DNA of 64,000 bases from Ruegeria sp. TM1040 (GTDB lineage Bacteria; Pseudomonadota; Alphaproteobacteria; Rhodobacterales; Rhodobacteraceae): the NCBI RefSeq assembly GCF_000014065.1, contig NC_008044.1, forward strand, positions 1,139,501 through 1,203,500. Direction: 5' to 3'. The notes below the pieces were generated by a model. That model had not been told where the DNA came from. It worked only from the letters and a program-made list of their open reading frames with translations, and searched no databases. This document shows, one piece after another, positions 36,648 to 45,777 of this stretch (the first letter of the stretch is position 1; each line of letters begins with the position of its first letter). The translations under genes were made by a program, and so were the position numbers.

Positions 36648-36676
36648 AAGGCCGGGTCTCATGCCCGGCCTTTTTT
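36648..36676 (+). terminator. Terminator of lpdA
   Basis: Perfect 9-bp stem AAGGCCGGG (36648-36656) / CCCGGCCTT (36664-36672), 7-nt loop, followed by four more T residues; 24 nt after the stop. Confidence 0.9.
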
Positions 36677-36781
36677 GTGGGGTTTGTGTGGGTACAAAAT
36701 AGCGCGTTATCGATCTGGCGCCCCGGAGCCGGGAGGCATAAGTTGGCCGCTCATTTTCTTTACAGGGTCGAGGGCGACGAG

Positions 36782-37966
36782 ATGCAGCAGCAGGGGCAGG
36801 GGACGAACTGGGTCATGGTGCTCTTGATCTGGGCCGCGGGCCTCGGCGCGGCGGCGCAATACGGCAAGATCGCCGTGATCTTTGACCAGCTGCCTGCGCT
36901 TTATCCCGGTGTGGGCGCGGCGATGGGCTGGACGGTGTCGCTGGTGGGGGTGCTGGGGATCATTTTTGGCGTTGTGGCGGGGCTTTATGTGTCGGCCATC
37001 GGTTTTCGGCGTACGCTTGTTCTGTCGCTGGTGCTTGGCGCGGGGGTCTCGGGCCTGCAGGCGCTGCATCTGCCCTTTGGCCTGTTTCTCATCACGCGCA
37101 TGGTCGAGGGGATCTCCCATCTGGGCGTGGTTGTTGCGGCGCCGACGCTGATGGCGATCCTCGCGCGTGGCCCGGCGCGTGGGGTGGCGCTGACGATCTG
37201 GAGTACGTTCTTTGGCGTTGCCTTTGCGCTCTTGACGTGGTTCGGGCTGCCGCTCGTCGAGGCACGGGGCATCCCTGCGCTTTTTGCGGTGCATGCGGGG
37301 ATGATGGGCCTTCTGGCGCTCATCCTGCATTGGGGGCTGCGCGACTTGCCGGTGCCGCCGCGCGCCAGCTATCCTGATCTGCGCGCCTTGCCATCGCTGC
37401 ATCTGAATATCTACCGATCGCCGCACAAGCTGGCGCCTGCCGCGGGCTGGCTCTTTTATACCTGCTGCTTTGTGGCGGTGCTGACGGTGCTGCCGCCCTA
37501 TATCGCCGAGAGCCAGCGTGCGCATGTGATGGGGGCGATGCCTCTGGTGTCGATCGTGGTCTCTCTGACGCTTGGGGCTGGCCTGCTGCGCGTGACCTCG
37601 GGGGTCAAAGTGGTGCAGCTTGGGTTCCTCATCGGCACGGTGGCGATGCTCTGGCTTTGGGCGATGCCGGGGTACTGGCTGGCCTGCATGGTCTTGGCGG
37701 CGGGGTTCGGGCTGGTGCAGGGGGCCAGCTTTGCTTCTGTGCCGCAGCTCAATGACACGCCTTCGACGCAATCAGAGGCCAATGGCGCCATGGCGCAGGC
37801 GGGCAACATGGGCAATGCCATCGGCACACCGCTGTTTGTCGCCGTGCTGACCTATGGGGGCTATGGCTCGCTGGTGCTGACCGTGGCGCTGCTGCTTTTG
37901 GCCGGGGCCGTGGTGCATCAGGCGCTTGCGCTGCACCGGCAACGGGTGGCGCGGGGGGCGGTCTGA
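36782..37966 (+). CDS. MFS transporter, CynX/NimT-like
   Basis: 394 aa, about twelve membrane helices. Start ATG 36782 ('[32 protein letters not shown]') puts the first helix right at the N-terminus. The loop motif '[17 protein letters not shown]' and '[20 protein letters not shown]' match the MFS fold. Substrate not predictable. The stop codon lies in a small perfect hairpin, CTGACAG-TTT-CTGTCAG (37963-37979), perhaps a weak terminator separating it from uvrA. Confidence 0.88.
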   Translation: MQQQGQGTNWVMVLLIWAAGLGAAAQYGKIAVIFDQLPALYPGVGAAMGWTVSLVGVLGIIFGVVAGLYVSAIGFRRTLVLSLVLGAGVSGLQALHLPFGLFLITRMVEGISHLGVVVAAPTLMAILARGPARGVALTIWSTFFGVAFALLTWFGLPLVEARGIPALFAVHAGMMGLLALILHWGLRDLPVPPRASYPDLRALPSLHLNIYRSPHKLAPAAGWLFYTCCFVAVLTVLPPYIAESQRAHVMGAMPLVSIVVSLTLGAGLLRVTSGVKVVQLGFLIGTVAMLWLWAMPGYWLACMVLAAGFGLVQGASFASVPQLNDTPSTQSEANGAMAQAGNMGNAIGTPLFVAVLTYGGYGSLVLTVALLLLAGAVVHQALALHRQRVARGAV

Positions 37967-37992
37967 CAGTTTCTGTCAGGACAGATTTGCGC

Positions 37993-38007
37993 GTTCCCCC
38001 TCTGTTC
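37993..38007 (+). promoter_or_regulatory. SOS (LexA) box of uvrA
   Basis: GTTC-N7-GTTC (GTTC at 37993-37996 and 38004-38007), the direct-repeat LexA box established for alphaproteobacteria, 62 nt upstream of the uvrA ATG. It predicts DNA-damage induction of uvrA. Confidence 0.75.
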
Positions 38008-38069
38008 CTCTTTTTCTCTTGGAGACTCGCGGCGGCTCACCTATGTGTAGTTCAAAGTTTGGGGGCAAT

Positions 38070-40961
38070 ATGGCTGAGTTGAAGAACATTGAGGTGCGCG
38101 GCGCGCGCGAGCACAATCTCAAGAACATCGACGTGGACATCCCGCGGGATGAACTGGTGGTGATCACGGGCCTCTCCGGTTCCGGCAAGTCGAGCCTTGC
38201 CTTTGACACCATCTACGCCGAGGGGCAGCGCCGCTATGTCGAATCCCTCAGCGCCTATGCGCGCCAGTTCCTCGATATGATGGAAAAGCCCGATGTGGAT
38301 CATATCTCGGGCCTGTCGCCTGCGATCTCCATCGAGCAGAAGACCACATCGAAGAACCCGCGCTCGACCGTCGGCACCGTCACCGAGATCTATGATTATC
38401 TGCGACTGCTGTTTGCCCGCGCGGGCACGCCCTACAGCCCTGCCACCGGCCAGCCCATCGAGGCGCAGCAGGTGCAGGATATGGTCGACCGGATCATGAC
38501 GCTTGAGGAGGGCACGCGGGGCTATCTGCTGGCGCCCATCGTGCGCGACCGCAAGGGCGAGTACAAAAAAGAGATGCTGGAGCTCAGGAAACAGGGGTTC
38601 CAGCGCGTGAAGGTGGACGGGGAGTTTCACGATCTTGATACGCCGCCCACGCTCGACAAGAAGTTCCGCCATGACATCGACGTGGTGGTCGACCGGCTGG
38701 TTGTAAAAGAGGGCATCGAGACCCGGCTGGCGGACAGCTTGCGCACTGCGCTGGATCTGGCCGACGGGATCGCCATTCTGGAGACCGCCCCGCGTGAGGG
38801 CGACCCGGAGCGGATCACCTTTTCCGAGAATTTCGCCTGTCCCGTCAGTGGCTTCACCATCCCCGAGATCGAACCACGGCTGTTTTCCTTTAACGCGCCC
38901 TTTGGGGCCTGTCCGCATTGTGACGGTCTGGGCGTGGAGCTGTTCTTTGACGAACGTCTCGTGGTACCGGATCAGAGCCTCAAGGTTTATGACGGGGCGC
39001 TGGCGCCCTGGCGCAAGGGCAAATCGCCCTATTTCCTGCAGACTATCGAGGCCATCGCCAACCACTATGAGTTCGACAAGAACACGCCGTGGAAGGATCT
39101 GCCCGCGCATGTGAAACAGGTGTTCCTGCATGGCTCCGGCGACGAGGAAATCGCCTTTCGCTATGACGAAGGCGGGCGCGTCTACAATGTGACGCGCGTC
39201 TTTGAGGGCGTGATCCCCAATATGGAGCGCCGCTACCGCGAAACGGATTCCAACTGGGTGCGCGAGGAGTTCGAGCGCTACCAGAACAACCGCGACTGCG
39301 GCCATTGTGGTGGGTATCGTCTGCGCGAAGAGGCGCTGGCGGTCAAAATCGGCCCGGCGGGAGGCCCCGCCGAGCATCGTCTGCATGTGGGGCAGGTGGT
39401 GGAGAAATCCATCCGCGAGGCGCTGGCGTGGATCGAAGAGGTGCCGAGCCATCTCAGCCCGCAAAAGCAGGAGATCGCCCGCGCCATCGTCAAGGAAATC
39501 CGCGAGCGTCTTGGGTTCCTCAACAATGTGGGGCTTGAGTATCTGACCCTCTCGCGCAACGCGGGCACGCTCTCGGGCGGGGAAAGCCAGCGGATTCGTC
39601 TGGCGAGCCAGATCGGCTCTGGCCTGACCGGGGTGCTCTATGTGTTGGACGAGCCCTCCATCGGCCTGCACCAGCGTGACAATGACCGGCTGATCACCAC
39701 GCTCAAGAACCTGCGCGATCAGGGCAACACGGTGATCGTGGTGGAACATGACGAGGATATGATCCGGCAGGCCGATTACGTCTTTGATATTGGTCCCGGC
39801 GCCGGGGTGCACGGCGGGCAGGTTGTCAGCCACGGCACGCCCGCCACGGTTGAGGGTGATGCGGGTTCGGTCACCGGTCAGTATCTGGCCGGAACGCGTG
39901 AGATTGCGGTGCCGGATACGCGCCGCAAGGGCAACAAGAAGAAGATCAAGGTGGTGAAGGCCTCCGGCAACAACCTGAAGGACGTCACCGCCGAATTCCC
40001 GCTGGGGAAATTTGTCTGCGTCACCGGTGTGTCGGGCGGTGGCAAGTCCACGCTGACCATCGAGACGCTGTTCAAGACTGCCTCGATGCGTCTCAACGGG
40101 GCGCGCCAGACGCCTGCGCCTTGCGAAACCATCAAGGGGCTCGAGCATCTGGACAAGGTGATCGACATCGACCAGCGCCCCATCGGGCGCACGCCACGCT
40201 CGAACCCGGCGACCTATACCGGGGCCTTCACGCCGATCCGCGACTGGTTTGCCGGCCTGCCCGAAGCCAAGGCGCGCGGGTATAAACCGGGGCGGTTTTC
40301 CTTTAACGTGAAGGGCGGACGCTGCGAGGCCTGTCAGGGTGACGGGGTGCTGAAGGTCGAGATGCATTTCCTGCCCGACGTCTATGTCACCTGCGAGACC
40401 TGTCAGGGCGCGCGCTACAACCGCGAGACGCTGGAGATCAAGTTCAAGGGCAAGAGCATTGCCGATGTGCTGGATATGACAGTGGAGGATGCGCAGGAGT
40501 TCTTTGCCGCCGTGCCGACGATCCGCGACAAGATGGACGCGCTGATGCGGGTGGGTCTTGGCTATATCAAGGTCGGCCAGCAGGCCACCACACTGTCGGG
40601 CGGCGAGGCCCAGCGGGTGAAACTCTCAAAGGAACTCGCCAAACGGTCGACGGGCCGCACGCTTTATATCCTGGATGAGCCGACCACCGGTCTGCATTTT
40701 GAGGATGTGCGCAAGCTCTTGGAAGTTCTGCATGAATTGGTTGAGCAGGGCAATTCCGTGGTGGTGATCGAACACAACCTCGACGTGATCAAGACGGCTG
40801 ATTGGCTGATCGACATTGGCCCCGAAGGCGGTGATGGCGGCGGCGAGATTGTCGCTGTGGGGACGCCGGAAAAGGTCGCCGAAGAGCCGCGCAGTCACAC
40901 CGGGCGCTATCTGAAGCCGATGCTGGAAGCGCAGGCGCGCAAGAAGGTCGCGGCGGAGTGA
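38070..40961 (+). CDS. uvrA: Excinuclease ABC subunit A
   Basis: 963 aa. Damage-recognition ATPase of nucleotide excision repair. First Walker A 'GLSGSGKS' at 34-41; first ABC signature '[21 protein letters not shown]'-region; second Walker A 'GVSGGGKST' and signature '[11 protein letters not shown]'; Walker B '[14 protein letters not shown]' and '[14 protein letters not shown]'. The C-terminal zinc finger is complete (CEAC...CETC). The N-terminal zinc motif reads CPVS...CPHC, missing one Cys. Start ATG 38070 fits the family. Confidence 0.97.
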   Translation: MAELKNIEVRGAREHNLKNIDVDIPRDELVVITGLSGSGKSSLAFDTIYAEGQRRYVESLSAYARQFLDMMEKPDVDHISGLSPAISIEQKTTSKNPRSTVGTVTEIYDYLRLLFARAGTPYSPATGQPIEAQQVQDMVDRIMTLEEGTRGYLLAPIVRDRKGEYKKEMLELRKQGFQRVKVDGEFHDLDTPPTLDKKFRHDIDVVVDRLVVKEGIETRLADSLRTALDLADGIAILETAPREGDPERITFSENFACPVSGFTIPEIEPRLFSFNAPFGACPHCDGLGVELFFDERLVVPDQSLKVYDGALAPWRKGKSPYFLQTIEAIANHYEFDKNTPWKDLPAHVKQVFLHGSGDEEIAFRYDEGGRVYNVTRVFEGVIPNMERRYRETDSNWVREEFERYQNNRDCGHCGGYRLREEALAVKIGPAGGPAEHRLHVGQVVEKSIREALAWIEEVPSHLSPQKQEIARAIVKEIRERLGFLNNVGLEYLTLSRNAGTLSGGESQRIRLASQIGSGLTGVLYVLDEPSIGLHQRDNDRLITTLKNLRDQGNTVIVVEHDEDMIRQADYVFDIGPGAGVHGGQVVSHGTPATVEGDAGSVTGQYLAGTREIAVPDTRRKGNKKKIKVVKASGNNLKDVTAEFPLGKFVCVTGVSGGGKSTLTIETLFKTASMRLNGARQTPAPCETIKGLEHLDKVIDIDQRPIGRTPRSNPATYTGAFTPIRDWFAGLPEAKARGYKPGRFSFNVKGGRCEACQGDGVLKVEMHFLPDVYVTCETCQGARYNRETLEIKFKGKSIADVLDMTVEDAQEFFAAVPTIRDKMDALMRVGLGYIKVGQQATTLSGGEAQRVKLSKELAKRSTGRTLYILDEPTTGLHFEDVRKLLEVLHELVEQGNSVVVIEHNLDVIKTADWLIDIGPEGGDGGGEIVAVGTPEKVAEEPRSHTGRYLKPMLEAQARKKVAAE

Positions 40962-40970
40962 TCTCTGGGC

Positions 40971-41005
40971 GAGGGGCGCTGCCCCTCGCGCTCCCCGGGA
41001 TATTT
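40971..41005 (+). repeat. 3'-end hairpin repeat, copy A (after uvrA)
   Basis: GAGGGGC-GCT-GCCCCTC hairpin followed by CTCCCCGGGATATTT, starting 9 nt after the uvrA stop. The same arrangement in reverse orientation follows tkt (54791-54839). Confidence 0.6.
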
Positions 41006-41018
41006 GGGGTTAGAAGAA

Positions 41019-41047
41019 GAGGGGCGCGGGTGCGCCTCTCTTTGTTT
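41019..41047 (+). terminator. Terminator of uvrA
   Basis: GAGGGGCGC (41019-41027) pairs with GCGCCTCTC (41032-41040, one wobble), 4-nt loop, followed by TTTGTTT. Confidence 0.8.
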
Positions 41048-41066
41048 GGAACACTGTGTGTAGGGG

Positions 41067-41516
41067 TCAGCCTTGTGGCGAGAGCTTCTGGCCGGATGCT
41101 GGTTTGAGCAGCAGAAGCGGCGCCAACAGCAGGGCAAGGAAGGCGGTGTTCATCACCACGTTGAAGCTGGCGCCCGAGAGGGCGGAGCCGAGGCTGTCGG
41201 GCAGATACCAGGTGAGGAGCGCGGGGATCAGGAGCTGACGCGCGCGTTTTGGGTCGCTGGGCAGCACATGTGTGGCAATCTGCCAGATCAACACGCCAAG
41301 GCCGCACAGAAGCCCGCCCGAAATCGCCATCATCAGTTGGGCGACCTCGTCATTGATCTGTTGTGCCTGATCAAGAGGCAGGAAGGCCAGATCGACAAAG
41401 AACAGACCGGCAGGGCCGAGCGGGCTGTGCGGAGCCAGCACCAGCATCATCCCAAGAAGCGCCGTCCCAGCGGCGGTGACGCGCAGGAGCCGTGCTGCAA
41501 AATCAACTGTCATCAT
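41067..41516 (-). CDS. Small four-helix membrane protein divergent from MmyB regulator
   Basis: 149 aa, about four transmembrane helices ('VTAAGTALLGMMLVLAP', 'LMMAISGGLLCGLGVLIW', 'LLIPALLTWYLPDSLGSAL', 'VMNTAFLALLLAPLLLL'). No function recognised. Start ATG 41516 has GAGGA 6 nt upstream; a second ATG follows directly. It is transcribed away from a MmyB-type regulator, with a perfect palindrome in the shared promoter region, so it is the likely target of that regulator. Confidence 0.8.
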   Translation of the reverse strand: MMTVDFAARLLRVTAAGTALLGMMLVLAPHSPLGPAGLFFVDLAFLPLDQAQQINDEVAQLMMAISGGLLCGLGVLIWQIATHVLPSDPKRARQLLIPALLTWYLPDSLGSALSGASFNVVMNTAFLALLLAPLLLLKPASGQKLSPQG

Positions 41517-41574
41517 GTGGTCCTCTTTTATGCAAACTTGCCGGGAGGCTCGCCGATGCAGGGAAGGGATTCAA

Positions 41575-41589
41575 TTACCTCGGAGGTAA
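41575..41589. promoter_or_regulatory. Palindromic operator TTACCTC-G-GAGGTAA
   Basis: Perfect 7-bp inverted repeat with a 1-nt centre between the divergent membrane protein and the HTH regulator (starts at 41516 and 41639). Such symmetric sites at the midpoint of a divergent regulator/target pair usually bind the regulator itself. The pairing is inferred. Confidence 0.65.
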
Positions 41590-41638
41590 CTGTATTTCAC
41601 AAGCGGATCGGCTAGGAATGTCAAAAAGCGAGGGGCGG

Positions 41639-42403
41639 ATGAGCGCGTTTGGAACACAGCTGAAAGACTGGCGACAGCTGCGCCGGATGAGCCAGTTGGA
41701 TCTGGCGCTCTCGGCAGAGGTCTCGGCGCGGCATCTGTCGTTTCTGGAAACCGGGCGTGCGCGGCCCAGCCGGGACATGGTGCTGCGTTTAAGCCGGGAG
41801 TTGCTGCTGCCACAGACGGAGATCAACGCGCTGCTGACAGCGGCGGGGTTTGCGCCTGCCTATGGGGCGCGTGATCTGGAGGACGCGGAGCTGGCCCCGG
41901 TGCGGGCGGCGGTGATGTGGATGCTGGAGCGCCACGCGCCATATCCGGCGATGGCTCTGGATCGACACTGGCAGCTGGAAGCGGCGAATGCGCCTGCCCG
42001 AATGCTGTTGCAGCCTGTGGGCATCGACTTGGGCGACAGCCTGCTGGAGGCGCTCTTGCACAATAGCGGGCTGCGTTCGAATATCCTCAACCTTCGGGAG
42101 GTCGAGCAGCTGACCCTGCAACGTTTGCGCAGCGAGCTGGCGCATTTTGGCCGGGACAGCGTGATCGAGGCCCATGTGGAGGATCTGCGCGCCCGGGGCG
42201 CGGGGCAGGTGCCAGAGGCCGGGCCATTGCCCGCCATGATCCCCACCCGCTATCAGATCGGCGCGCAGGTGCTCTCGTTTTTTTCGGCGATGTCGCAGTT
42301 TGGCACGGTGGAGGATATTGCCCTCTCCGAGCTCAGGATCGAATGCATGTTCCCGGCGGATGAGGCCACGCGAGTGGCGCTCATCCAGATGGGGGCGTCC
42401 TAG
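41639..42403 (+). CDS. XRE-HTH transcriptional regulator with MmyB-like ligand domain
   Basis: 254 aa. N-terminal XRE helix-turn-helix at about 5-65 ('LKDWRQLRRMSQLDLALSAEVSARHLSFLETGRARPSRDMV'), then a MmyB-like ligand/PAS-type domain ('YPAMALDRHWQLEAANAPARMLLQP', 'LLEALLHNSGLRSNILN'). Family members regulate a divergent neighbour, often in response to fatty-acid-like ligands. ATG 41639 is chosen with GAGGGG just upstream; ATG 41618 would add seven residues. Its stop overlaps the mmsB stop by 4 nt on the other strand. Confidence 0.88.
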   Translation: MSAFGTQLKDWRQLRRMSQLDLALSAEVSARHLSFLETGRARPSRDMVLRLSRELLLPQTEINALLTAAGFAPAYGARDLEDAELAPVRAAVMWMLERHAPYPAMALDRHWQLEAANAPARMLLQPVGIDLGDSLLEALLHNSGLRSNILNLREVEQLTLQRLRSELAHFGRDSVIEAHVEDLRARGAGQVPEAGPLPAMIPTRYQIGAQVLSFFSAMSQFGTVEDIALSELRIECMFPADEATRVALIQMGAS

Positions 42404-43272
42404 CTGCGGCCGCGTTTTTCAAAGCGCGGCAACATGGCGGAGAAATCCTTGCCCTTGCCGTCCTCTTTGTCGACGAACTGGCTGTAGAGCGCTTCGGCCA
42501 GTTTGCCCATCGGGGTGTCGGCATCGGCGCTGCCGGCGGCCTGCTGCGACAGGCGCAGGTCCTTCAGCATCAAATCGGCGGCAAAGCCCGGCTGGTAATC
42601 GTTGTCGGCGGGGGACTGCGGGCCGACGCCGGGTGCGGGGCAATAGGCGTTCATGGTCCAGCTGTAGCCTGAGGAGGTCGAGACCACATCGAACATCTTC
42701 TGGCGATCAAGGCCGAGTTTGTCGGCCAGCGCAAAGGCTTCGCAGGTGGCGATCATGGTGACGCCGAGGATCATGTTGTTGCAGATCTTGGCGGCCTGAC
42801 CGGCGCCGGAGTCGCCGCAATGCACGGCCTTCTGGCCCATGATATCAAAGAGCGGTGCGGCCTTGGCAAAGGCCTCCTCAGATCCGCCCGCCATAAAGGT
42901 GAGCGTGCCGCCCGCAGCCCCACCGATGCCACCGGAGACCGGCGCATCCACGGCCAGAAGCCCGGCCTCTGCCGCCTGTTGCGCCACCGCGCGGGCGCTG
43001 TCCACATCAACGGTGGAGCAATCCACAAAAGCCGCGCCATTGGTCATGGCGGGGATGATCTCGGAGGCGACATGGCGCAGGATGTCACCATTGGGCAGCA
43101 TGGTGATCACCACATCCGCGCCCGTTGCGGCCTCGGCCGCGCTCTTGGCGAGGGAGACGCCTTCGATCGAGACATCCGCCATGTCAAAGCCGGTAACGCT
43201 ATGGCCTGCCTTGGCGAGATTGGCCGCCATCGGGCCGCCCATGTTGCCCAGTCCGATAAATCCGATTTGCAT
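42400..43272 (-). CDS. mmsB: 3-Hydroxyisobutyrate dehydrogenase
   Basis: 290 aa. Oxidises 3-hydroxyisobutyrate to methylmalonate semialdehyde in valine catabolism. N-terminal Rossmann motif 'GFIGLGNMGGPMAANL', substrate loop 'VDAPVSGGIGGAAGGTLTFM' and the catalytic Lys in 'GAGQAAKICNNMIL' are present. ATG 43272 has GGAGAG upstream. It begins 1 nt after the hydrolase gene, third gene of a three-gene valine operon. Confidence 0.95.
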   Translation of the reverse strand: MQIGFIGLGNMGGPMAANLAKAGHSVTGFDMADVSIEGVSLAKSAAEAATGADVVITMLPNGDILRHVASEIIPAMTNGAAFVDCSTVDVDSARAVAQQAAEAGLLAVDAPVSGGIGGAAGGTLTFMAGGSEEAFAKAAPLFDIMGQKAVHCGDSGAGQAAKICNNMILGVTMIATCEAFALADKLGLDRQKMFDVVSTSSGYSWTMNAYCPAPGVGPQSPADNDYQPGFAADLMLKDLRLSQQAAGSADADTPMGKLAEALYSQFVDKEDGKGKDFSAMLPRFEKRGRS

Positions 43273-43273
43273 C

Positions 43274-44317
43274 TTAGCTCTCCTCCTCAAAACTCAATGC
43301 CTCGGCTCCAAGCGGTTGGAGCATCTGGCTCACGGCGACCGCAGGCACGTTGCCGTCGGCATATTGCCACTTGGGCGATTTGTCCTTGTCGATGATGAGG
43401 GCGCGCACGCCTTCGAGAAGGTCGCCCTTATCCATCGCACGATAGGTGAAACGATATTCCAGATCCAAGGCCCGGCGCATGGTCGCAGTGGAGCTGCGCA
43501 GGCGGTGGATCATCTCGACCGTGGTGGCGATGGAGAGCGGCGCACCGCGTTCCAGCACCTTGAGGGTGTCGGCGGCAAAGCTGTCCTTTCGCCCGCGCAG
43601 GACGGTCAGGATGTCGGCGGCGGTTTCGCCTGCAAATGTGGCGTCGATATCGCCCTGCATCGCCTGCAGCTTGCTCTCTGGGGCGGGCTGTGCGGCGGCC
43701 TCGAGAGCTGCGACATCGCCTGTCTCCTCAAGGGTCTTGATCAGCGCAGGCCAGGTGGTTTCGGGGATGTAGTGATCGGCAAAGCCAGCATAAATCGCAT
43801 CGCCCGCATCCATCCGGTAGCCGGTGGTGCCGAGATATTCGCCCAGGCGCCCCGGCGCCAGCGCGAGCAGAAGCGAGCCGCCCACATCCGGCACCAGCCC
43901 GATCCCGCATTCGGGCATCGAGAGTTTGGAGCTGTCGCCCACCACGCGATGCGTGCCGTGACAGCCAATGCCAACACCGCCGCCCATGGTAAAGCCCTGC
44001 AGGAAGCTCACCACCGGTTTGGGATACTCAAAGATCCGCGCGTTCATGCGGTACTCATCCCGCCAGAATGTGCGGCCATAGGCAAAATCGCCCTTGGTTC
44101 CCGTCTCGTAGAGCTCGGCAATGTCACCGCCCGCGCAGAAGGCCTTGTCGCCAGCGGCGTCAAACACCACCAGCGCCACGGCATCGTCCTTGGCCCAGTC
44201 CTTGAGGGCAGCGTCGATCGCAAGGCACATGTCGTAAGAGAGGGCGTTGAGGGCCTTTTCGCGGGTGAGCGTTATGCGCCCTGCGCGCCCTTCGATACGG
44301 ATATGGATGTCGCTCAT
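43274..44317 (-). CDS. 3-Hydroxyisobutyryl-CoA hydrolase (crotonase family)
   Basis: 347 aa. Crotonase-fold thioesterase releasing 3-hydroxyisobutyrate from its CoA ester. Oxyanion-hole segments are 'KAFCAGGDIAELYE' and 'FLQGFTMGGGVGIGCHGTHRVV'. 'FSMPECGIGLVPDVGGSLLLA'-type region ('LSMPECGIGLVPDVGG') carries the Glu/Asp pair of HIBCH proteins, and the length (about 350) is longer than plain enoyl-CoA hydratases. Flanking valine genes support the choice. ATG 44317 has AAGGA upstream. Confidence 0.9.
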   Translation of the reverse strand: MSDIHIRIEGRAGRITLTREKALNALSYDMCLAIDAALKDWAKDDAVALVVFDAAGDKAFCAGGDIAELYETGTKGDFAYGRTFWRDEYRMNARIFEYPKPVVSFLQGFTMGGGVGIGCHGTHRVVGDSSKLSMPECGIGLVPDVGGSLLLALAPGRLGEYLGTTGYRMDAGDAIYAGFADHYIPETTWPALIKTLEETGDVAALEAAAQPAPESKLQAMQGDIDATFAGETAADILTVLRGRKDSFAADTLKVLERGAPLSIATTVEMIHRLRSSTATMRRALDLEYRFTYRAMDKGDLLEGVRALIIDKDKSPKWQYADGNVPAVAVSQMLQPLGAEALSFEEES

Positions 44318-44341
44318 GGCGGCGGTCCTTTCCTGAGACAC

Positions 44342-45487
44342 TTAGTGGTTTTCCGCCAGCATATGACGGGCGACGATCACGCGCATGATCTCATTGGTGC
44401 CTTCAAGGATCTGATGCACCCGAAGGTCGCGTACCAGCTTCTCGATGCCGTAATCCGCGAGATAGCCATAGCCGCCGTGCAGCTGCAGGCATTGATCCAC
44501 CACGTTGGAGCCGGTTTCGGTCACGAATTTCTTTGCCATGGCGCAGAATTTGGTGGCATCCGGGCTGCCCTGGTCCAGTTTCCATGCGGCCTGGCGCAGG
44601 AAGGTGCGTGCGGCCTGAAGCTCGATCTCCATATCCGCGAGGCGGAACTGAAGCCCCTGGAACTGGTCGATGGATTTGCCAAAGGCCTTGCGCTCGGACA
44701 TGTATTGCAGCGTCGCATTTAGCCCGGCTTGCGCGGCGCCAAGCGAACAGGCGGCAATGTTGAGACGCCCGCCATCAAGGCCCTTCATGGCGTATTTGAA
44801 CCCGTCGCCCTCCTGGCCCACGAGATTGCCCGCCGGCACGCGGCAGTCGTCAAATTGCACCTGCGCGGTGGGCTGGCTCTTCCAGCCCATCTTGTCCTCA
44901 AGCCCGCCAAACGAGAGCCCCGGCGTGCCATCCTCGACATAGAGCGTGGAGATCCCCTTGGGGCCGTCCTCGCCGGTGCGCACCATGCAGACATAGGCGT
45001 CGGAATAGCCGCCGCCGGAGATGAACGCCTTGGTGCCGTTGAGCACATAGCCTTCGTTGTCCCGGCTCGCGCGGGTCTTGAGCGCCGCCGCGTCAGAGCC
45101 GGACCCCGGTTCGGTGAGGCAGTAGCTCAGCACCGTGTTGAGGCTCATGACGTCGTCCATCACGCGCGCCTTCAAATCGTCGCTGGCAAACATGTCGAGC
45201 ATCTTGGCGCACATGTTGTGAATCGACAGGAACGCTGCCACCGAGGGGCAGGCCATCGACAGCGCCTCAAAGACCAGGGTGGCATCCAGCCGCAAAAGGC
45301 CGGAGCCGCCGGACTCTTCGCTTACATAAAGAGAGCCAAAGCCCAGCTCACCCACCTTGGGCCACAGATCCTTGGGGATGGTGCCTTCAGATTCCCACTG
45401 GCGGGCAAAAGGCGCGATATGCTCCTGGCCAAAGCCATAAGCCATGTCAAAGATGGCCGTCTGCTCTTCTGTCATTGCGAAGTCCAT
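44342..45487 (-). CDS. Isobutyryl-CoA dehydrogenase (acyl-CoA dehydrogenase family)
   Basis: 381 aa FAD enzyme, likely converting isobutyryl-CoA to methacrylyl-CoA in valine breakdown. Signatures are 'YCLTEPGSGSDAAALKTRA', 'FISGGGYSDAYVCMVRTG', 'MSERKAFGKSIDQFQGLQFRLADM', 'LQLHGGYGYLADYGIEKLVRD' and 'QILEGTNEIMR' (Glu362). Substrate is inferred from the downstream hydrolase and mmsB. First gene of the operon. ATG 45487 ('MDFAMTEEQ') has GGGGAGGAG upstream. Confidence 0.9.
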   Translation of the reverse strand: MDFAMTEEQTAIFDMAYGFGQEHIAPFARQWESEGTIPKDLWPKVGELGFGSLYVSEESGGSGLLRLDATLVFEALSMACPSVAAFLSIHNMCAKMLDMFASDDLKARVMDDVMSLNTVLSYCLTEPGSGSDAAALKTRASRDNEGYVLNGTKAFISGGGYSDAYVCMVRTGEDGPKGISTLYVEDGTPGLSFGGLEDKMGWKSQPTAQVQFDDCRVPAGNLVGQEGDGFKYAMKGLDGGRLNIAACSLGAAQAGLNATLQYMSERKAFGKSIDQFQGLQFRLADMEIELQAARTFLRQAAWKLDQGSPDATKFCAMAKKFVTETGSNVVDQCLQLHGGYGYLADYGIEKLVRDLRVHQILEGTNEIMRVIVARHMLAENH

Positions 45488-45777
45488 GGGTTCTCCTCCC
45501 CGTTTCAAATGTGGCCGCATGCGGCGCCACAAGAATTGAACAACTGTTTATTTCTTACGCGGCTCGGGGCGTCACTTCAATATGCACAACTGCAAGATGG
45601 TCCTGCACCGTTGCGCCCATCGGCGCAAAACAGCGCTCAATTGGGGTGTTTTTCGATGCATTCATGTGGAATTTGAGGGAAATTTTAAGACCTCTGCGCC
45701 ACTACTTTGGACCAAAGGCCCTCCTGTTTCCCATAGGATAGGGGCAAACCTATAGTCTGAGAAGGAGCGAGATCCTC

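Noticed and set aside
38052-40367. 771-codon minus-strand open frame opposite uvrA
   Set aside because: Shadow of the highly expressed, GC-rich uvrA; amino acid composition is unnatural and no ribosome site or domain is seen.
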